Counted from the first letter of the stretch, positions 21,061-33,829 are shown. The stretch is 64,000 nt of DNA from Halocaridina rubra (GCA_037179515.1 JAXCGZ010005729.1:100001-164000); one strand, 5' to 3'. The notes: generated from the letters alone by a model not told the origin. Translations and numbers: made by a program.

Positions 21061-22529
21061 TGGATTTAGATGTTCATAAAGCTACAGGTCCTGATGACAT
21101 ATCCCCTCATGTGCTTAAAAAATGCGCAAACGCAATATCAGTGGCACTAAGTATCATATTTAAGGAGTCACTGGAGTCGGGGGAGATTCCAAGATGCTGG
21201 AAACAAGCAAATGTGATACCTATCTTCAAAAAGAGAAGGAGGGATACAGCTCTGAACTATAGACCAGTTTCCTTGACCAGCATAGTTTGCAAAGTTATGG
21301 AGAAACTACTAAGGAAACATATCTCTCTTCACTTGGAATCCTTCAACTTTTTGTCAGTGAGGCAACATGGCTTCAGAGAAGGTAGATCAACAGTAACAAA
21401 CTTATTAGAATTTTATGATGAGGTAAGCCAAATCTTACAGGAAAGAGAGGGCTGGGCAGATTGCATATTCCTAGTCTTCCAGAAAGCGTTTGACACTGTT
21501 CCACATGGGAGACTTATTAGGAAGCTGCAATCAATGGCTAGAATAGGTGGAAATGTCTTGGAATGGATAAAAACTTACTTAGAAGGAAGGGAACAGAGGG
21601 TTAGAGTAAGACATTCAGTGTCTGAATGGAGAAGAGTTAGTAGTGGAGTTCCACAGGGTTCAGTTTTAGGGCCACTTTTGTTCCTTGTATATGTAAATGA
21701 CCTACCAGAGTGTGTAAATTCATTCATGAATATGTTTGCAGATGATGCAAAGATTGTGAAGAAAGTAAAAAACGAGAACAATGGTAGAGAACTTCAGGAG
21801 GATCTAAATAATCTGCATGAGTGGTCAGAAAAGTGGCTAATGAAATTCAATACTTCAAAATGTAAGGTAATGAGAATGGGTACAAGTGCAAGAAGGCCCA
21901 AGCTTGACTACTCGGTGGCTGGAGTACAACTTCAAGAGACAGAAAATGAGAGAGATCTAGGAGTAAACATACTGGCAGATTTGTCTCCAGAAATATATAT
22001 AAATGGCATAGTAAGGGCAGCATATGCATTCTTATCAAATGTAAGGGTAGCCTTCAGGCACATGGACAAGGAAATGTTCAGAAATATTTATATAACCTAT
22101 GTGAGGCCAAAACTTGAATATGCAGCCCCCTTTTGGAATCCGCACTTGAAAAAGCACATAGCTAAGCTTGAAAAAGTTCAAAGACATGCCACGAAACTGG
22201 TGCCAGAAATACGCAATCTCAGTTATGATGAGAGGCTGAGGGAATTAGACTTACCATCACTCGAAGCTAGAAGAGTGAGGGGGGATATGGTGACAGTCTT
22301 TAAATTCCTTCATGGTTATGATAGAGTGGATAGGGATCGATATTTTGAGATGGCTGGCTCTAGAACTAGAGGTCATAGTTTGAAGCTTCGTAAGAAAACT
22401 TCTTTGCAGGATGTAAGGAAATACTTTTTCAGTGTAAGAGTAGTTGATCATTGGAATTGGCTAAGCGAGGAGGTAGTTAATGCTATCTCTATCCATAGTT
22501 TTAAGGACAGGTATGATAAGTATGACTAA
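21060..22529 (+). CDS. CR1 ORF2, reverse transcriptase half (copy C)
   Basis: 489 codons continuing the 19708 frame after one frameshift. RT blocks in order: KATGPDDISPHVLKKCA, WKQANVIPIFKK, YRPVSLTSIVCKVMEK, QHGFREGRSTVTNLLEF, motif A IFLVFQKAFDTV, motif B SGVPQGSVLGPLLFLVYVND, motif C FADDAKI, EWSEKWLMKFN and the CR1 C-terminus. Motif A has valine in place of the catalytic aspartate (GTC in this copy, GAC in copies D and J), so this copy should be catalytically dead even without the frameshift. Confidence 0.9.
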   Translation: MDLDVHKATGPDDISPHVLKKCANAISVALSIIFKESLESGEIPRCWKQANVIPIFKKRRRDTALNYRPVSLTSIVCKVMEKLLRKHISLHLESFNFLSVRQHGFREGRSTVTNLLEFYDEVSQILQEREGWADCIFLVFQKAFDTVPHGRLIRKLQSMARIGGNVLEWIKTYLEGREQRVRVRHSVSEWRRVSSGVPQGSVLGPLLFLVYVNDLPECVNSFMNMFADDAKIVKKVKNENNGRELQEDLNNLHEWSEKWLMKFNTSKCKVMRMGTSARRPKLDYSVAGVQLQETENERDLGVNILADLSPEIYINGIVRAAYAFLSNVRVAFRHMDKEMFRNIYITYVRPKLEYAAPFWNPHLKKHIAKLEKVQRHATKLVPEIRNLSYDERLRELDLPSLEARRVRGDMVTVFKFLHGYDRVDRDRYFEMAGSRTRGHSLKLRKKTSLQDVRKYFFSVRVVDHWNWLSEEVVNAISIHSFKDRYDKYD

Positions 22530-22619
22530 GTATAAAATGGAACCGATGAGGAGACGGGAAGACACGAGCTTTGGGCTCTTTCCCATAAACACAATTAGGT
22601 AATCACACACAACTATAAA

Positions 22620-23468
22620 AACGAATAAATAAGCTGGAAGGGGAAAAGAGTGAACTAGAAACCAGAATTTCTAAACAAGAAGATAAAAACAAACAGCTGA
22701 ATGACAACCTAAATGAATTAGATGTTAGTTCACTGCTCTCTCCTGAGAGAGACAAGATTGCAGCTTGGAATGTCCAGATTAAGGAAAACATTGAACAGTT
22801 TAGAAAAGAGTTCCAGGAGCTGAATATGGAAAATGATGTCATGAAAACTTCCTTTGCTGATGCACTAAAGGGGAATGTGGCAGTAAAAGAGGCTGTAAAG
22901 GTGGTGGCACTGGAAAACATACAAACAGTTGACTATAAAGAGACAGTAATAAAAAAAAAAAGACGTTGTGATGGAAAGGGCAAACCCACTGATCAAACAA
23001 GCACTTGATAAAGAGAAGACAGTGGTAATCTCAGGGATAAGCAAATCCCAGGAGCCAACATGGCAGGGGAGACTTGAAGAAAATAAAGCTAGGGTTGTAG
23101 ACCTGATAAGAAAGCTTGGAGTAGTTTGTGGTCCTGAGGATATTGTAAACATACACCAACTAGGCAAATATTCGAGGGAAGGAAAGCCGAGACCAACAAA
23201 AGTAACCTTTGAGAGAGGGGAAACATGTAGGGAAATATTGTTGAGAAAAAAAAGTCTAAAAGACCTTCAAGAATTCAAAGAAGTGTTCATTAAACGTTAC
23301 AGAACACATGAAGAGATGGGAAAGATTAAAAACTTGTTGGAAGAGGCAAGAAGGTTAAATGAGGAAAGATATGAAGAAGAGAAGAAAAATTTTCATTTCA
23401 GAGTTCTTCCAGACAAAGGGGAGATAAAGATGATAATGACAGAAGATCAGGGGATGGGGCCTCATTAA
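22620..23468 (+). CDS. CR1 ORF1 (copy D), one frameshift
   Basis: The N-terminal part (to about 22950) is a Glu/Lys-rich coiled coil (KLEGEKSELETRISKQED.., NVQIKENIEQFRKEFQELN). After an A-run frameshift the second part (22968-23468, 166 codons) has KTVVISGISKSQEPTWQ, RPTKVTFERGETCREILL and KNFHFRVLPDKGEI, similar in layout to RRM plus C-terminal domains of L1-like ORF1 proteins (RNA-binding chaperones). The family assignment is inference from layout. The stop TAA is at 23466-23468, and the ORF2 frame has been open since 23375. Confidence 0.75.
23387..23393 (+). promoter_or_regulatory. Candidate -1 frameshift heptamer between ORF1 and ORF2
   Basis: A AAT TTT in ORF1 phase, inside the 94-nt ORF1/ORF2 overlap (23375-23468). 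The ORF2 frame is -1 relative to ORF1. The same heptamer in the same phase is at 19624-19630 (copy C). Copies B and G have A AAC TTT and A AAA TTT. A weak 5-bp stem (CTTCC/GGGAG) can be drawn downstream. Confidence 0.4.
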
Positions 23469-23470
23469 GA

Positions 23471-25027
23471 TTGTTATACACAAATGCTGATGGATTAGCT
23501 GGTAAGGCAGTAGAATTAAAAGATAGGATTCACAACAGTAAGGCAGATATAGTGGCAATCACAGAGACTAAGTTGAGTGAGGACATAAACAGTGTCACAG
23601 TTTTTCCAAAGGGCTTCAGAATATTAAGGGTCGAAAGATCTGAGAGGACTGGTGGAGGGATAGCACTGCTCATAAGTGAAAGGATTCAAGTTGAAGAAAT
23701 AAACTTGGCTATAGAAAGTGAGTTCAAGGATTTTCTTGTTGCTCGCATATATACTGGGTCAGAGAGCATTATAATAACTGTTGTATATAACCCACCAAGG
23801 AACCAGAATAGGCTAGAAGTTTATGAGAAAAGTCATATAGGTACTATTGAAGTCATAAACTCAGTTGTTAACATGGCACGGGAGAGAAAATGTAGGATTT
23901 TGATTATGGGAGATTTTAATCATAAAGAGATAGATTGGATAAATCTTGACCCACACAGTGGTGAGGACTCATTCGGGGCAAGATTCCTAGATTGCGTACA
24001 AGGGAATTTCGTACACCAACATCTAATGAACCCAACGAGGTCCAGGGGTGGGGAGGAGCCATCACTACTTGATCTAGTATTCACAGATAATGTGTTTGAT
24101 ATTGAAAAAATTGAGTATGAACCACCAATTGGAAAGAGTGACCACTGTGTGTTGTTGATGGAGTATATCATTGAAGATATTCTGCCTGAGAGTAGAGGCA
24201 CTGAGGACATGAGGAGGAACTATCCGAAAGGAGATTACATCAAAATGAATGAGCTTTTTGAAGTTATTGACTGGAGAACCTTATTTTACAACAAATCTGT
24301 ACAAGAAATGTATGACATCTTTTGTGAGAAATATGGGAAGATAGTAGATTGCTGCATACCTGTCACCAAAGTAGGTGTAATTCATGCCAGAGAGAAATGG
24401 TTCGATAATGAGTGTAAAAGAGCTAAGGGATGGAGAGACAAATGCTGGAAAAGGTATAGGAGGAGAAAAAACACAAATGCCTGGCAAACCTACAAAAGAG
24501 CAAGAAATGACTACCTAAGTAAAAGGAGAGCGGCAGAGAGAGACTATGAGAGGGACATCACCGGGAAGGCTAAAGAAAATCCCAAGCTCTCTCCACAGCT
24601 TTATCTGAGGAAAACTGAAGGTAAAAGAACAGGTTTTAAGGCTAAAGAGAGCGGATGGAAGCATTACTGAGACGGATGAAGAGATCTGCAAACAATTGAA
24701 CAAGGAGTTTCAGTCAGTATTTACAGTAGAAAATACCCCACCCCACAGATGGCAGTGATAGAAGTTCCAGGGCCGGTATTAGAGAACATCAACCTTACAG
24801 CCACAGAGGTATGCAAAGCACTGATGGAATTAGATATTCATATAGCTACAGGTCCTGATGACATATCCCCTCATGTACTTAAAAAATGTGCAAACTCAAT
24901 ATCAGTGGCACTGGGTATCATATTTAAAAAGTCACTGGAATCAGGAGAGATTCCAAGATGCTGGAAACAAGCAAATGTGATACCTATCTTCAAAAAGGGA
25001 AAGGAGGGATACGGCTCTGAACTATAG
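23471..25027 (+). CDS. CR1 ORF2, endonuclease and start of RT (copy D), frameshifted
   Basis: 23471-24670 is a 399-codon frame with all endonuclease motifs: YTNADGL, ITETKLSE, GGGIALLISE, MGDFNHKEIDW, LLDLVFTDN and SDHCVLL. An indel near CCAAGCTCTCTCC (about 24590) shifts the frame. The RT lead-in resumes at 24749-25027 (KALMELDI.., GPDDISPHVLKKCA) and is shifted again in a G/A run at about 25008. No usable AUG precedes the endonuclease. Confidence 0.85.
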
Positions 25028-25037
25028 ACCAGTTTCC

Positions 25038-26295
25038 TTGACCAGCATAGTTTGCAAAGTTATGGAGAAACTACTAAGGAAACATGTCTCTCTTCACTTG
25101 GAATCCTTCAACTTTTTGTCAGTGAGGCAACATGGCTTCAGAGAAGGTAGATCAACAGTAACAAACTTATTAGAATTTTATGATGTGGTAAGCCGAATCT
25201 TATGGGAAAGAGAGGGCTGGGCAGATTGCATATTCCTAGACTTCCAGAAAGCGTTTGACACTCTTCCACATGGGAGACTTATTAGGAAGCTGCAAGCAAT
25301 GGCTAGAATCGGTGGAAATGTCTTGGAATGGATAAAACCTTACTTAGAAGGAAGGGAACAGAGGGTTAGAGTAAGACACTCAGTGTCTGAATGGAGAAGA
25401 GTTAGTAGTGGAGTTCCACAGGGTTCAGATTTAGGGCCACTTTTGTTCCTTGTATATGTAAATGACCTACCAGAGTCTGTAAATTCATTCATGAATATGT
25501 TTGCAGATGATGCAAAGATTGTGAAGAAAGTAAAAAACGAGAACAATGGTAGAGAAGTTCAGGAAGATCTAAATAGTCTGCATGAGTGGTCAGAAAAGTG
25601 GCTAATGAAATTCAATACTTCAAAATGTAAGGAAATGAGAATGGGTACAAGTGCAAGAAGGCCTAAGCATGACTACTCGGTGGCTGGAGTACAACTTCAA
25701 TAGACAGAAAATGAGAGAGATCTAGGAGTAAACATACTGGTAGATTTGTCTCCAGAAATACATATAAATGGCATAGTAAGGGCAGCATATGCATTCTTAT
25801 CAAATGTAGGGGTAGCCTTCAGTCACATGGCCAAGGAAATGTTCAGAAATATTTATGTAACCTATGTGAGGCCAAAACTCGGATTATGCAGCTCCCTTTT
25901 GGAATCCACACTTGAAAAAGCACATAGATAAGCTTGAAAAAGATCAAAGACATGCCACGAAACTGATGCCTGAAATACGCAATCTCAGTTATGATGAGAG
26001 GCTGAGGGAATTAGACTTATCGTCACTTGAAGCTAGAAGATTGAGAGGGGATATGGTGACAGTCTTTAAATTCCTTCATGGTTATGATAGAGTGGATAGG
26101 GATCGATATTTTGATATGGCTGGCTCTAGAACTAGAGGTCATAGTTTGAAGCTTCGAAAGAAATCTTCTTTGCAGGATGTAAGGAAATACTTTTTCAGTG
26201 TAAGAGTAGTTGATAATTGGAATTGGCTAATCGAGGAGGTAGTTAATGCTATCTCAATCAATAGTTTTAAGGACAGGTATGATAAGTATGACTAA
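25038..26295 (+). CDS. CR1 ORF2, RT core and C-terminus (copy D), broken
   Basis: 25038-25703 holds the RT core with intact motif A (IFLDFQKAFDTL), motif B (SGVPQGSDLGPLLFL) and motif C (FADDAKI). A TAG at about 25701 and a frameshift near 25880 separate it from the C-terminal part (25912-26295). Catalytic aspartates are present, unlike copy C. Confidence 0.85.
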
Positions 26296-26375
26296 GTATA
26301 AAATGGAACCGATCAGGAGACGGGAAGATGTGAGCTTTGGGCACTTTCCCGTAAACACAATTAGGGTCAATTAGG

Positions 26376-26391
26376 CACACACACACACACA
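26376..26391. repeat. (CA)n at junction of CR1 copies D and E
   Basis: Eight CA units between the tail of copy D and the inverted 5' start of copy E. Confidence 0.9.
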
Positions 26392-26716
26392 CATCCTGCA
26401 AAGAAGTTTTCTTACGAATCTTCAGACAATGCCCTCTAGTTCTATGGCTGGAGCTAGAACTAGAGGTCATAGTTTGAAGCTTTGTAAGAAAACATCTTTG
26501 TAGGATGTAAGGAAGTACGTTTTTAATGTAAGAGTAGTTGACAATTGGAATTCGCTAAGCGAGGAGGTGGTTAATACTAACTCAATCCATAGTTTTAAGG
26601 ACAAGTATGATAAGTATCACTAAGTACAAAATGGAACCGACCAGGAGACTGAAAGTTGCAAACTTGGGTCTCTTTCCCGTAAGTGCAATTAGGTAATTAC
26701 AATAAGGTAATTACAC
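26392..26716 (+). mobile_element. CR1 copy E, 3' end only, with 5' fold-back
   Basis: 26392-26447 is CR1 C-terminal sequence on the minus strand. From 26454 the same segment runs on the plus strand through the 3' UTR to the tail AATTAGGTAATTACAATAAGGTAATTACAC. The two arms (26392-26447 and 26454-26507) are inverted copies of one CR1 segment with some mismatches, so the copy begins with a ~55-bp hairpin. Confidence 0.85.
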
Positions 26717-29192
<2,476 letters not shown>

Positions 29193-30415
29193 TACTTATG
29201 GTTTTACCCCTTCTCTCTGTTCTTTGATTTCTAGTTTCCTTTCTGACCATTTTATATCTGTGGTTGTTGACGGCGCAACGTCTAGCTCATTCCCTGTTAC
29301 CAGTGGTGTTCCATAGGGCTCTGTACTTTCACCTATGTTCCTTCTCTTCATCAGTGATCTTCAGTCCCCATTCTCCTCTCTCCACGCCTTTGCCGACGAG
29401 TCTACCTTTCATTTTTCCTTTGCCTTTTCTTCACAACCTTCATCTGCTATTCGTTATTGATCTGTTGTCACTCTTTCTTCTATTCTCAACTTTGATTTGC
29501 AGAGGGTATCTGAGTGAGGCAATCAAAATTTAGTTAAATTTAATGCCTCAAAGACAGTTTCTGGCCGTCTCTTTATCTTCTTCTCCTCCTGATAGCCCTA
29601 TTGTCTTCGAAACTAACAAAATTTGCCCTCTTAATACTGTTAACATATTAGGAATCTATATAGCTTTTAGCTTGTCCTGGAGGAATCACATAATTCAACT
29701 TTCTAAATTTGCATCCAAAAAATTGGGGTTCTGTTTCGTTTTCGTCATTTCTTTAACTCTTTACAATTACTTAAAATCAATAATGGTTTTATCCATCCTT
29801 GCTTATAATACTGCTCGCACATCTGGGTTGTTTCTTATTATACTTATCTCCTTGATAGGGTTGAATCTAAGGCAGTCAGACTTATCAATGATCCTTCTCT
29901 TACATCTAATCTGGATTCTCTTTCTGTTCGCCGCAAGACATCATCCCTTTCTCTTTTCTATCACTATTACTTCCATTGCTGCTCTGATGAGTTGGAGAGT
30001 TGCATCCCTCCTCCACTACTGAGTCAGTGTAACTCTCGCCAAGCAGCCTTGTCTCACAAGTACTGTGTGAAGATTTGTAGCTTGCTGACTGGTTGGTGCA
30101 GTGTGCACTGACTGCTATTCTCATCCACCTTCGGACTCCGCAACTCTCTTCCTCCTTCTGTCTTCCCTAATTCTCATAATCTATCTTCCTTCAAAAAGTG
30201 GATCTATCGTCATCTCAGGGCCTAATCCAGCCATATCTGTAGGTCCACAGTACTTTGACTATAGTTTTAGGCTGCCCTGTTCCTATTGTGTATCACTCCC
30301 CTATTTCTGGCTTGTCCTTAACCTTCAATTTTTTCCTCGCCTTATGTTCTCTTCGTGCCTGGGCCTGATGAGAGTAATTTCCTTGCCTGTTCCGGTGTCA
30401 CACTCATAGAAAAAT
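29193..30415 (+). mobile_element. LINE-2 copy, 5'-truncated, degenerate
   Basis: Starts in RT at TTTTACCCCTTCTCTCTG and is collinear with 32330-33545. RT pieces are readable in several frames: VVVDGATS-like, GVP.GSVLSP, and FADES in place of FADD. The C-terminus RLINDPSL.. and the tail GTGCCTGGGCCTGATGAG..TTCCGGTGTCACACTCAT end with a short A-run. Frames at 29264-29533, 29543-30022 and 30101-30409 are fragments or shadows of it. Confidence 0.8.
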
Positions 30416-30442
30416 CAATTCAGAAGACAAGCTTGTAAGCCA

Positions 30443-30551
<109 letters not shown>

Positions 30552-30668
30552 AATTAATGTGACCTCTCAGACTTTGTAAAGAATACTAAAGGGGAGCAAG
30601 CCAGCTCAACTCAGTTATGGTTCCAAGCAAGGTCATAAAACTAGTGAGAAACCGAGCAATATAAAAAG

Positions 30669-30930
30669 CCGTCGGTAGAGAAGAAGAAGGAACAAAAAAG
30701 TAGGTGGTGGAGGAAAAGGAGGATGGAGAGGGAAGGAGGCAAAAGGAATAGAGAGAAGGGAGAAGACAAAAGCGAAGGAGGCAAAAGGAGTAGGGAGAAA
30801 GGAGAAGAAGACAGGAGAAGGAAGAAGAGGGAGTTGAGAGAGGGGAGTAGAAGAACACAGGAGGAGGAGAAAGAGGGTGGAGAGGCAGAAGATAAGTGGA
30901 GTAGGGAGAAGGAGAAAGAAGGAAATGATC
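30669..30930 (+). repeat. Polypurine tract with degenerate ~42-bp repeats
   Basis: Roughly 260 bp of nearly pure A/G on the plus strand. GGAGGCAAAAGGA-TAG-GAGAA recurs at about 30733 and 30777. The open frames on both strands (30586-31012 and 30723-30935) are low-complexity artefacts. Confidence 0.8.
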
Positions 30931-31359
30931 TATGAAATTCCAAACTGATTTTACGAATTGAAATTTGGTGTTCGAAAAAACCTGAGTTCCAGTAATTGTT
31001 TTCAATTATCATATCCAGCTAAACTCTTTCCAACTTGGACACTGATTGATTTATTCAGCCAAACTTCGATTCGTCGGTTTCATTGCATCTCATCAACTGA
31101 CGAACAAATCACTTGACATTTACAATTAGTTTAAGCGAGGGGAGGGGAAGAGGGTAGTTTATCACGATCTAATTGCAGATATTATCGTAGTCAGTTCTTT
31201 AAAGTTTTATTTTCAACAGCAGAACTTTTATCTATTTCTCGATTTGTGATTCTCATTTTCATATAATTAAAATCTTCTTAAAAATGTGCACCCTCTAAAT
31301 AAAACATACATACAAACAAGCACATATACACACAGACACTCACTAATATGAAAGTATAT
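30931..31359. other. Unique sequence, no gene recognised
   Basis: AT-rich stretch upstream of CR1 copy G, with CATACATACAAACAAGCACATATACACACA near 31302. Confidence 0.45.
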
Positions 31360-31559
31360 AAAAATTCTGTATGAAGCTTAAATATAAACTTTTCTCGCTC
31401 TTTATTTATTTTATCTCTGTACTCTGTGAAATGTAAAAAATTAAGTCATCTCTGTCCCTAACCCCCATCCAATGGTTGGGGGAGGGTTGGAAGAGGATCT
31501 CCAGGGGATGTAGGAGAAGGAGTGGCTCTTAAAAGGCTGAAGCAAAAAGTCAAGGACCT

Positions 31560-32277
31560 TGAGACCCTTGTAATAAACCTGGATTTTAAAATTTAGAATA
31601 TGGAGAGAGAAATGAAAGAGAATGAAACACTCAGAGAGGAAATAAGATTTTTGGAGGAAGGTAAGAAGGCACAAGGGTAATAGAGAAAAGAACCAGAAAA
31701 ACGAATAAAGAAGCTGGAAGAGGAAAAGAGTGAACTAGAAACCTGAATATCTAAACAGGAAGATAACAACAAACAGTTGATTGACAACATGAATAAATTA
31801 AATGTTCATTGCTCTCTTCTAAGAGAGACGAGATTGCAGATGGGAATGTTCAGATAAAGCAAGCATTAAACAGTTTAGAAAAGAGTTTCAGGAACTGAGT
31901 ATGGAACATGAAGCCATAAAAACTTCCTTTGCAGATGCAGTAAAGGGGAATGGGGGCAGTTAAAGAGGTTGTGAGAGTGGTGGCATTGGAAAACATACAA
32001 ACAGTTGACTATAAAGAACCAATAATAGAAAGATGTTGTGATGGAATGGGCTACTCCACTGATTGAAGAGGCACTTAATAAAGAGAAGACAGTAATAATC
32101 TCAGACATAAGTGAATCCCAGGAGTCAACATGGCAGGGAAGAATGCAACAAAATAAAGCTAGGGTTTTAGACCTGATAAAGAACCTTGGAGTTGTATGTG
32201 TTCCGGAGGATATTGAAAACACTCTCCAACATGGTATATATTCTAGGGAGGGAAATGAAAGACCAACGAAAGTAACC
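31560..32277 (+). pseudogene. CR1 ORF1 (copy G), broken
   Basis: Coiled-coil-like frames (NMEREMKENETLREEIRFLEE, then ..KLEEEKSELE) with stops. The 32038-32277 part carries EKTVIISDISESQESTWQ and NERPTKVTW, collinear with ORF1 of copy D. Interrupted by the LINE-2 insertion at RPTKVT. Confidence 0.7.
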
Positions 32278-33571
32278 TGGATTATAAAATTTAAAATATG
32301 GCACAAGGCTCTGTTGGCCAAACTCCCTGCCTACGGCTTTACCCCTTCTTTCTGTTCTCTGATTTCAAGTTTTCTCACTGACCGTTCTATATCTGTAGTT
32401 GTTGATGGCGCAACATCTAGCCCTTTCTCTGTGTCCAGTGGTGTTCCACAGGGCTCTGTTCTTTCACCTACTCTCTTCCTTCTCTTCATCAATGATCTTC
32501 TACAGTCCCCATCTTCCTCTCTTCTTCATGCCTTTGCCGATGATTCTACCCTTCACTTTTCCTCTGCCTTTTCTTCACAACCTTCATCTGTTACTCGTAA
32601 TCAATCTCGTATCACTCTTTCTTCTACTCTTAACTCCGATTTGCAGAGAGTATCTGAATGGGGCAGTCAAAATTTAGTTAAATTCAATGCCTCCAAGACA
32701 CAGTTTCTGGCTATCTCTTTATCTTCTTCTCCTCCTGATGACCCTATTGTCTTCGAAACTAATTAAATTTACCCTCTTAACTCTATCAATATATTAGGAA
32801 TCCATATAGCCTCTAACTTGTCATGGAGGAATCACATAATCCAAATTTCTAAATCTTCATCCAAAAAATTGGGGGTTTTGTTTCGTTTTCGTTATTACTT
32901 TTCCTCTTTGCAGTTACTTAAAATTTACAAAGGTCTTATCCGCCCCTGCTTAGAATACTGTTCACACATCTGGGGTGCTTCTTCCTTTACTTATCTTCTT
33001 GATAGGGTTCAATCTAAGGCAGTCAGACTCATTAATGATCCTTCTCTTACTTCTAACCTGGATTCTCTCTCTCTTCGCCGTAAGGTATCTTCCCTTTCGC
33101 TTTTCTATCGCTACTACTTCCATCGCTGCTCTGATGAGTTGGCGAGTTGCATCCCTCCTCCACTGCTGAGGCCGCGTAACACTCGCCAAGCGGCCTCATC
33201 TCACAGGTACTGTGTGGAGATTTGTAGCTCGCGGATTGGTCGGTGCAGCGACTGCTTCTTCCCATCTACCTCCAGACTCTGGAACTCTCTTCCTCCTTCT
33301 GTCTTTCCTAATTCTTATGACCTTTCTTCCTTCAAAAAGCAGATCTATCGTCATCTCAGAGCCTAGTCCTCCATATCTCTGGGTCCTCTTTACTTTGACT
33401 GTTTTTTCTGTCTGTCGTTTTCCTTTGTGTGACATTACCTCATCTCTGCCTTGCCCTTAACTTTTTCTTTTCCTTCGTCTTGGTATTTTCTCGTGCCCGG
33501 GCCTTTGTTGATGAGGGCAGTTTCTGCCTATCCCGGTGTCACACTCTTAAAAAAAAAAAAAAAAAAAAAAA
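32278..33571 (+). mobile_element. LINE-2 copy inserted in CR1 copy G
   Basis: 5'-truncated element running from the RT region to a poly-A tail (33549-33571). It is inserted in CR1 ORF1 between AAAGTAACCT and AACTTTGAAAG (duplicated AAC-T, about 5 bp). The first ~22 bp (GATTATAAAATTTAAAATAT) match not LINE-2 but the CR1 5' region at about 31581-31603. LINE-2 homology begins at GGCACAAGGCTCTG. The end contains the shared tail GTGCCCGGGCC..GATGAGGGCAGTTTCTGCC..CCGGTGTCACACTC. Confidence 0.85.
32287..33366 (+). CDS. LINE-2 reverse transcriptase C-terminal half (one stop)
   Basis: 32287-32766 encodes WHKALLAKLPAYGF, LTDRSISVVVDGATSSPF, motif B SSGVPQGSVLSPTLFLLFIND and motif C HAFADDSTLHF, with a TAA at 32764. 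32818-33366 continues SWRNHIIQISKSSSKKLG, YKGLIRPCLEYCSHIWG, VRLINDPSLTS, LFYRYYFHRCSDEL and RLWNSLPPSVFP. The catalytic FADD box is intact. The clade is uncertain; the poly-A tail and the RT pattern differ from the CR1 family here. Confidence 0.8.
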
Positions 33572-33643
33572 CTTTGAAAGAGGGTACACATGTAGATAAA
33601 TATTGATGAGAAAAAAGCTAAAAACCTGCAAGAATTCAAAACA

Positions 33644-33829
33644 GTGTTCATTAGACCATACACAATACAGGAAGAGATGGAAAGGATCAAAATCTTGTTG
33701 CAAGAGGCTAGAAGGTTTGTTGAGGGAAGAAATGAAGAAGAGAAGAAAAAATTTTCTTTCAGAGTTCTTCCAGAAAAAGGGGGGATAAAGAAGATAATGT
33801 TAGAAGATCAGGGGATTCACGCTCATTAA
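33644..33829 (+). pseudogene. CR1 ORF1 C-terminal end (copy G)
   Basis: 61 codons (IQEEMERIKILLQEARRF, KKFSFRVLPEKGGIKKI) after the LINE-2 insertion, overlapping the ORF2 frame as in copies C and D. Here the overlap has A AAA TTT where copies C and D have A AAT TTT. Confidence 0.65.

Larger units (their letters stand above)
19517..22605 (+). mobile_element. CR1-type LINE copy C, nearly intact ORF2
   Basis: Starts abruptly within ORF1 (GAAGTGTTCATTAGACAATAC), continues through ORF2 and ends with CACAATTAGGTAATCACACAC. ORF2 is disrupted only once by frameshift (about 21050), making this one of the best preserved copies. Copy D begins 5-10 bp after its tail. Confidence 0.95.
22611..26375 (+). 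mobile_element. CR1-type LINE copy D, longest recent copy
   Basis: Starts within the ORF1 coiled-coil region directly after the ACACAC tail of copy C. It contains most of ORF1 and all of ORF2 and ends GTAAACACAATTAGGGTCAATTAGG before a (CA)n run. Both frames are broken by a few indels (about 22950, 24590, 25020, 25700, 25880), but sequence similarity to copies A, C, I and J is very high by eye. Confidence 0.95.

Noticed and set aside
30586..31012. Ser/Leu-rich 123-139-aa proteins (minus)
   Set aside because: Translation of the complement of a polypurine tract.
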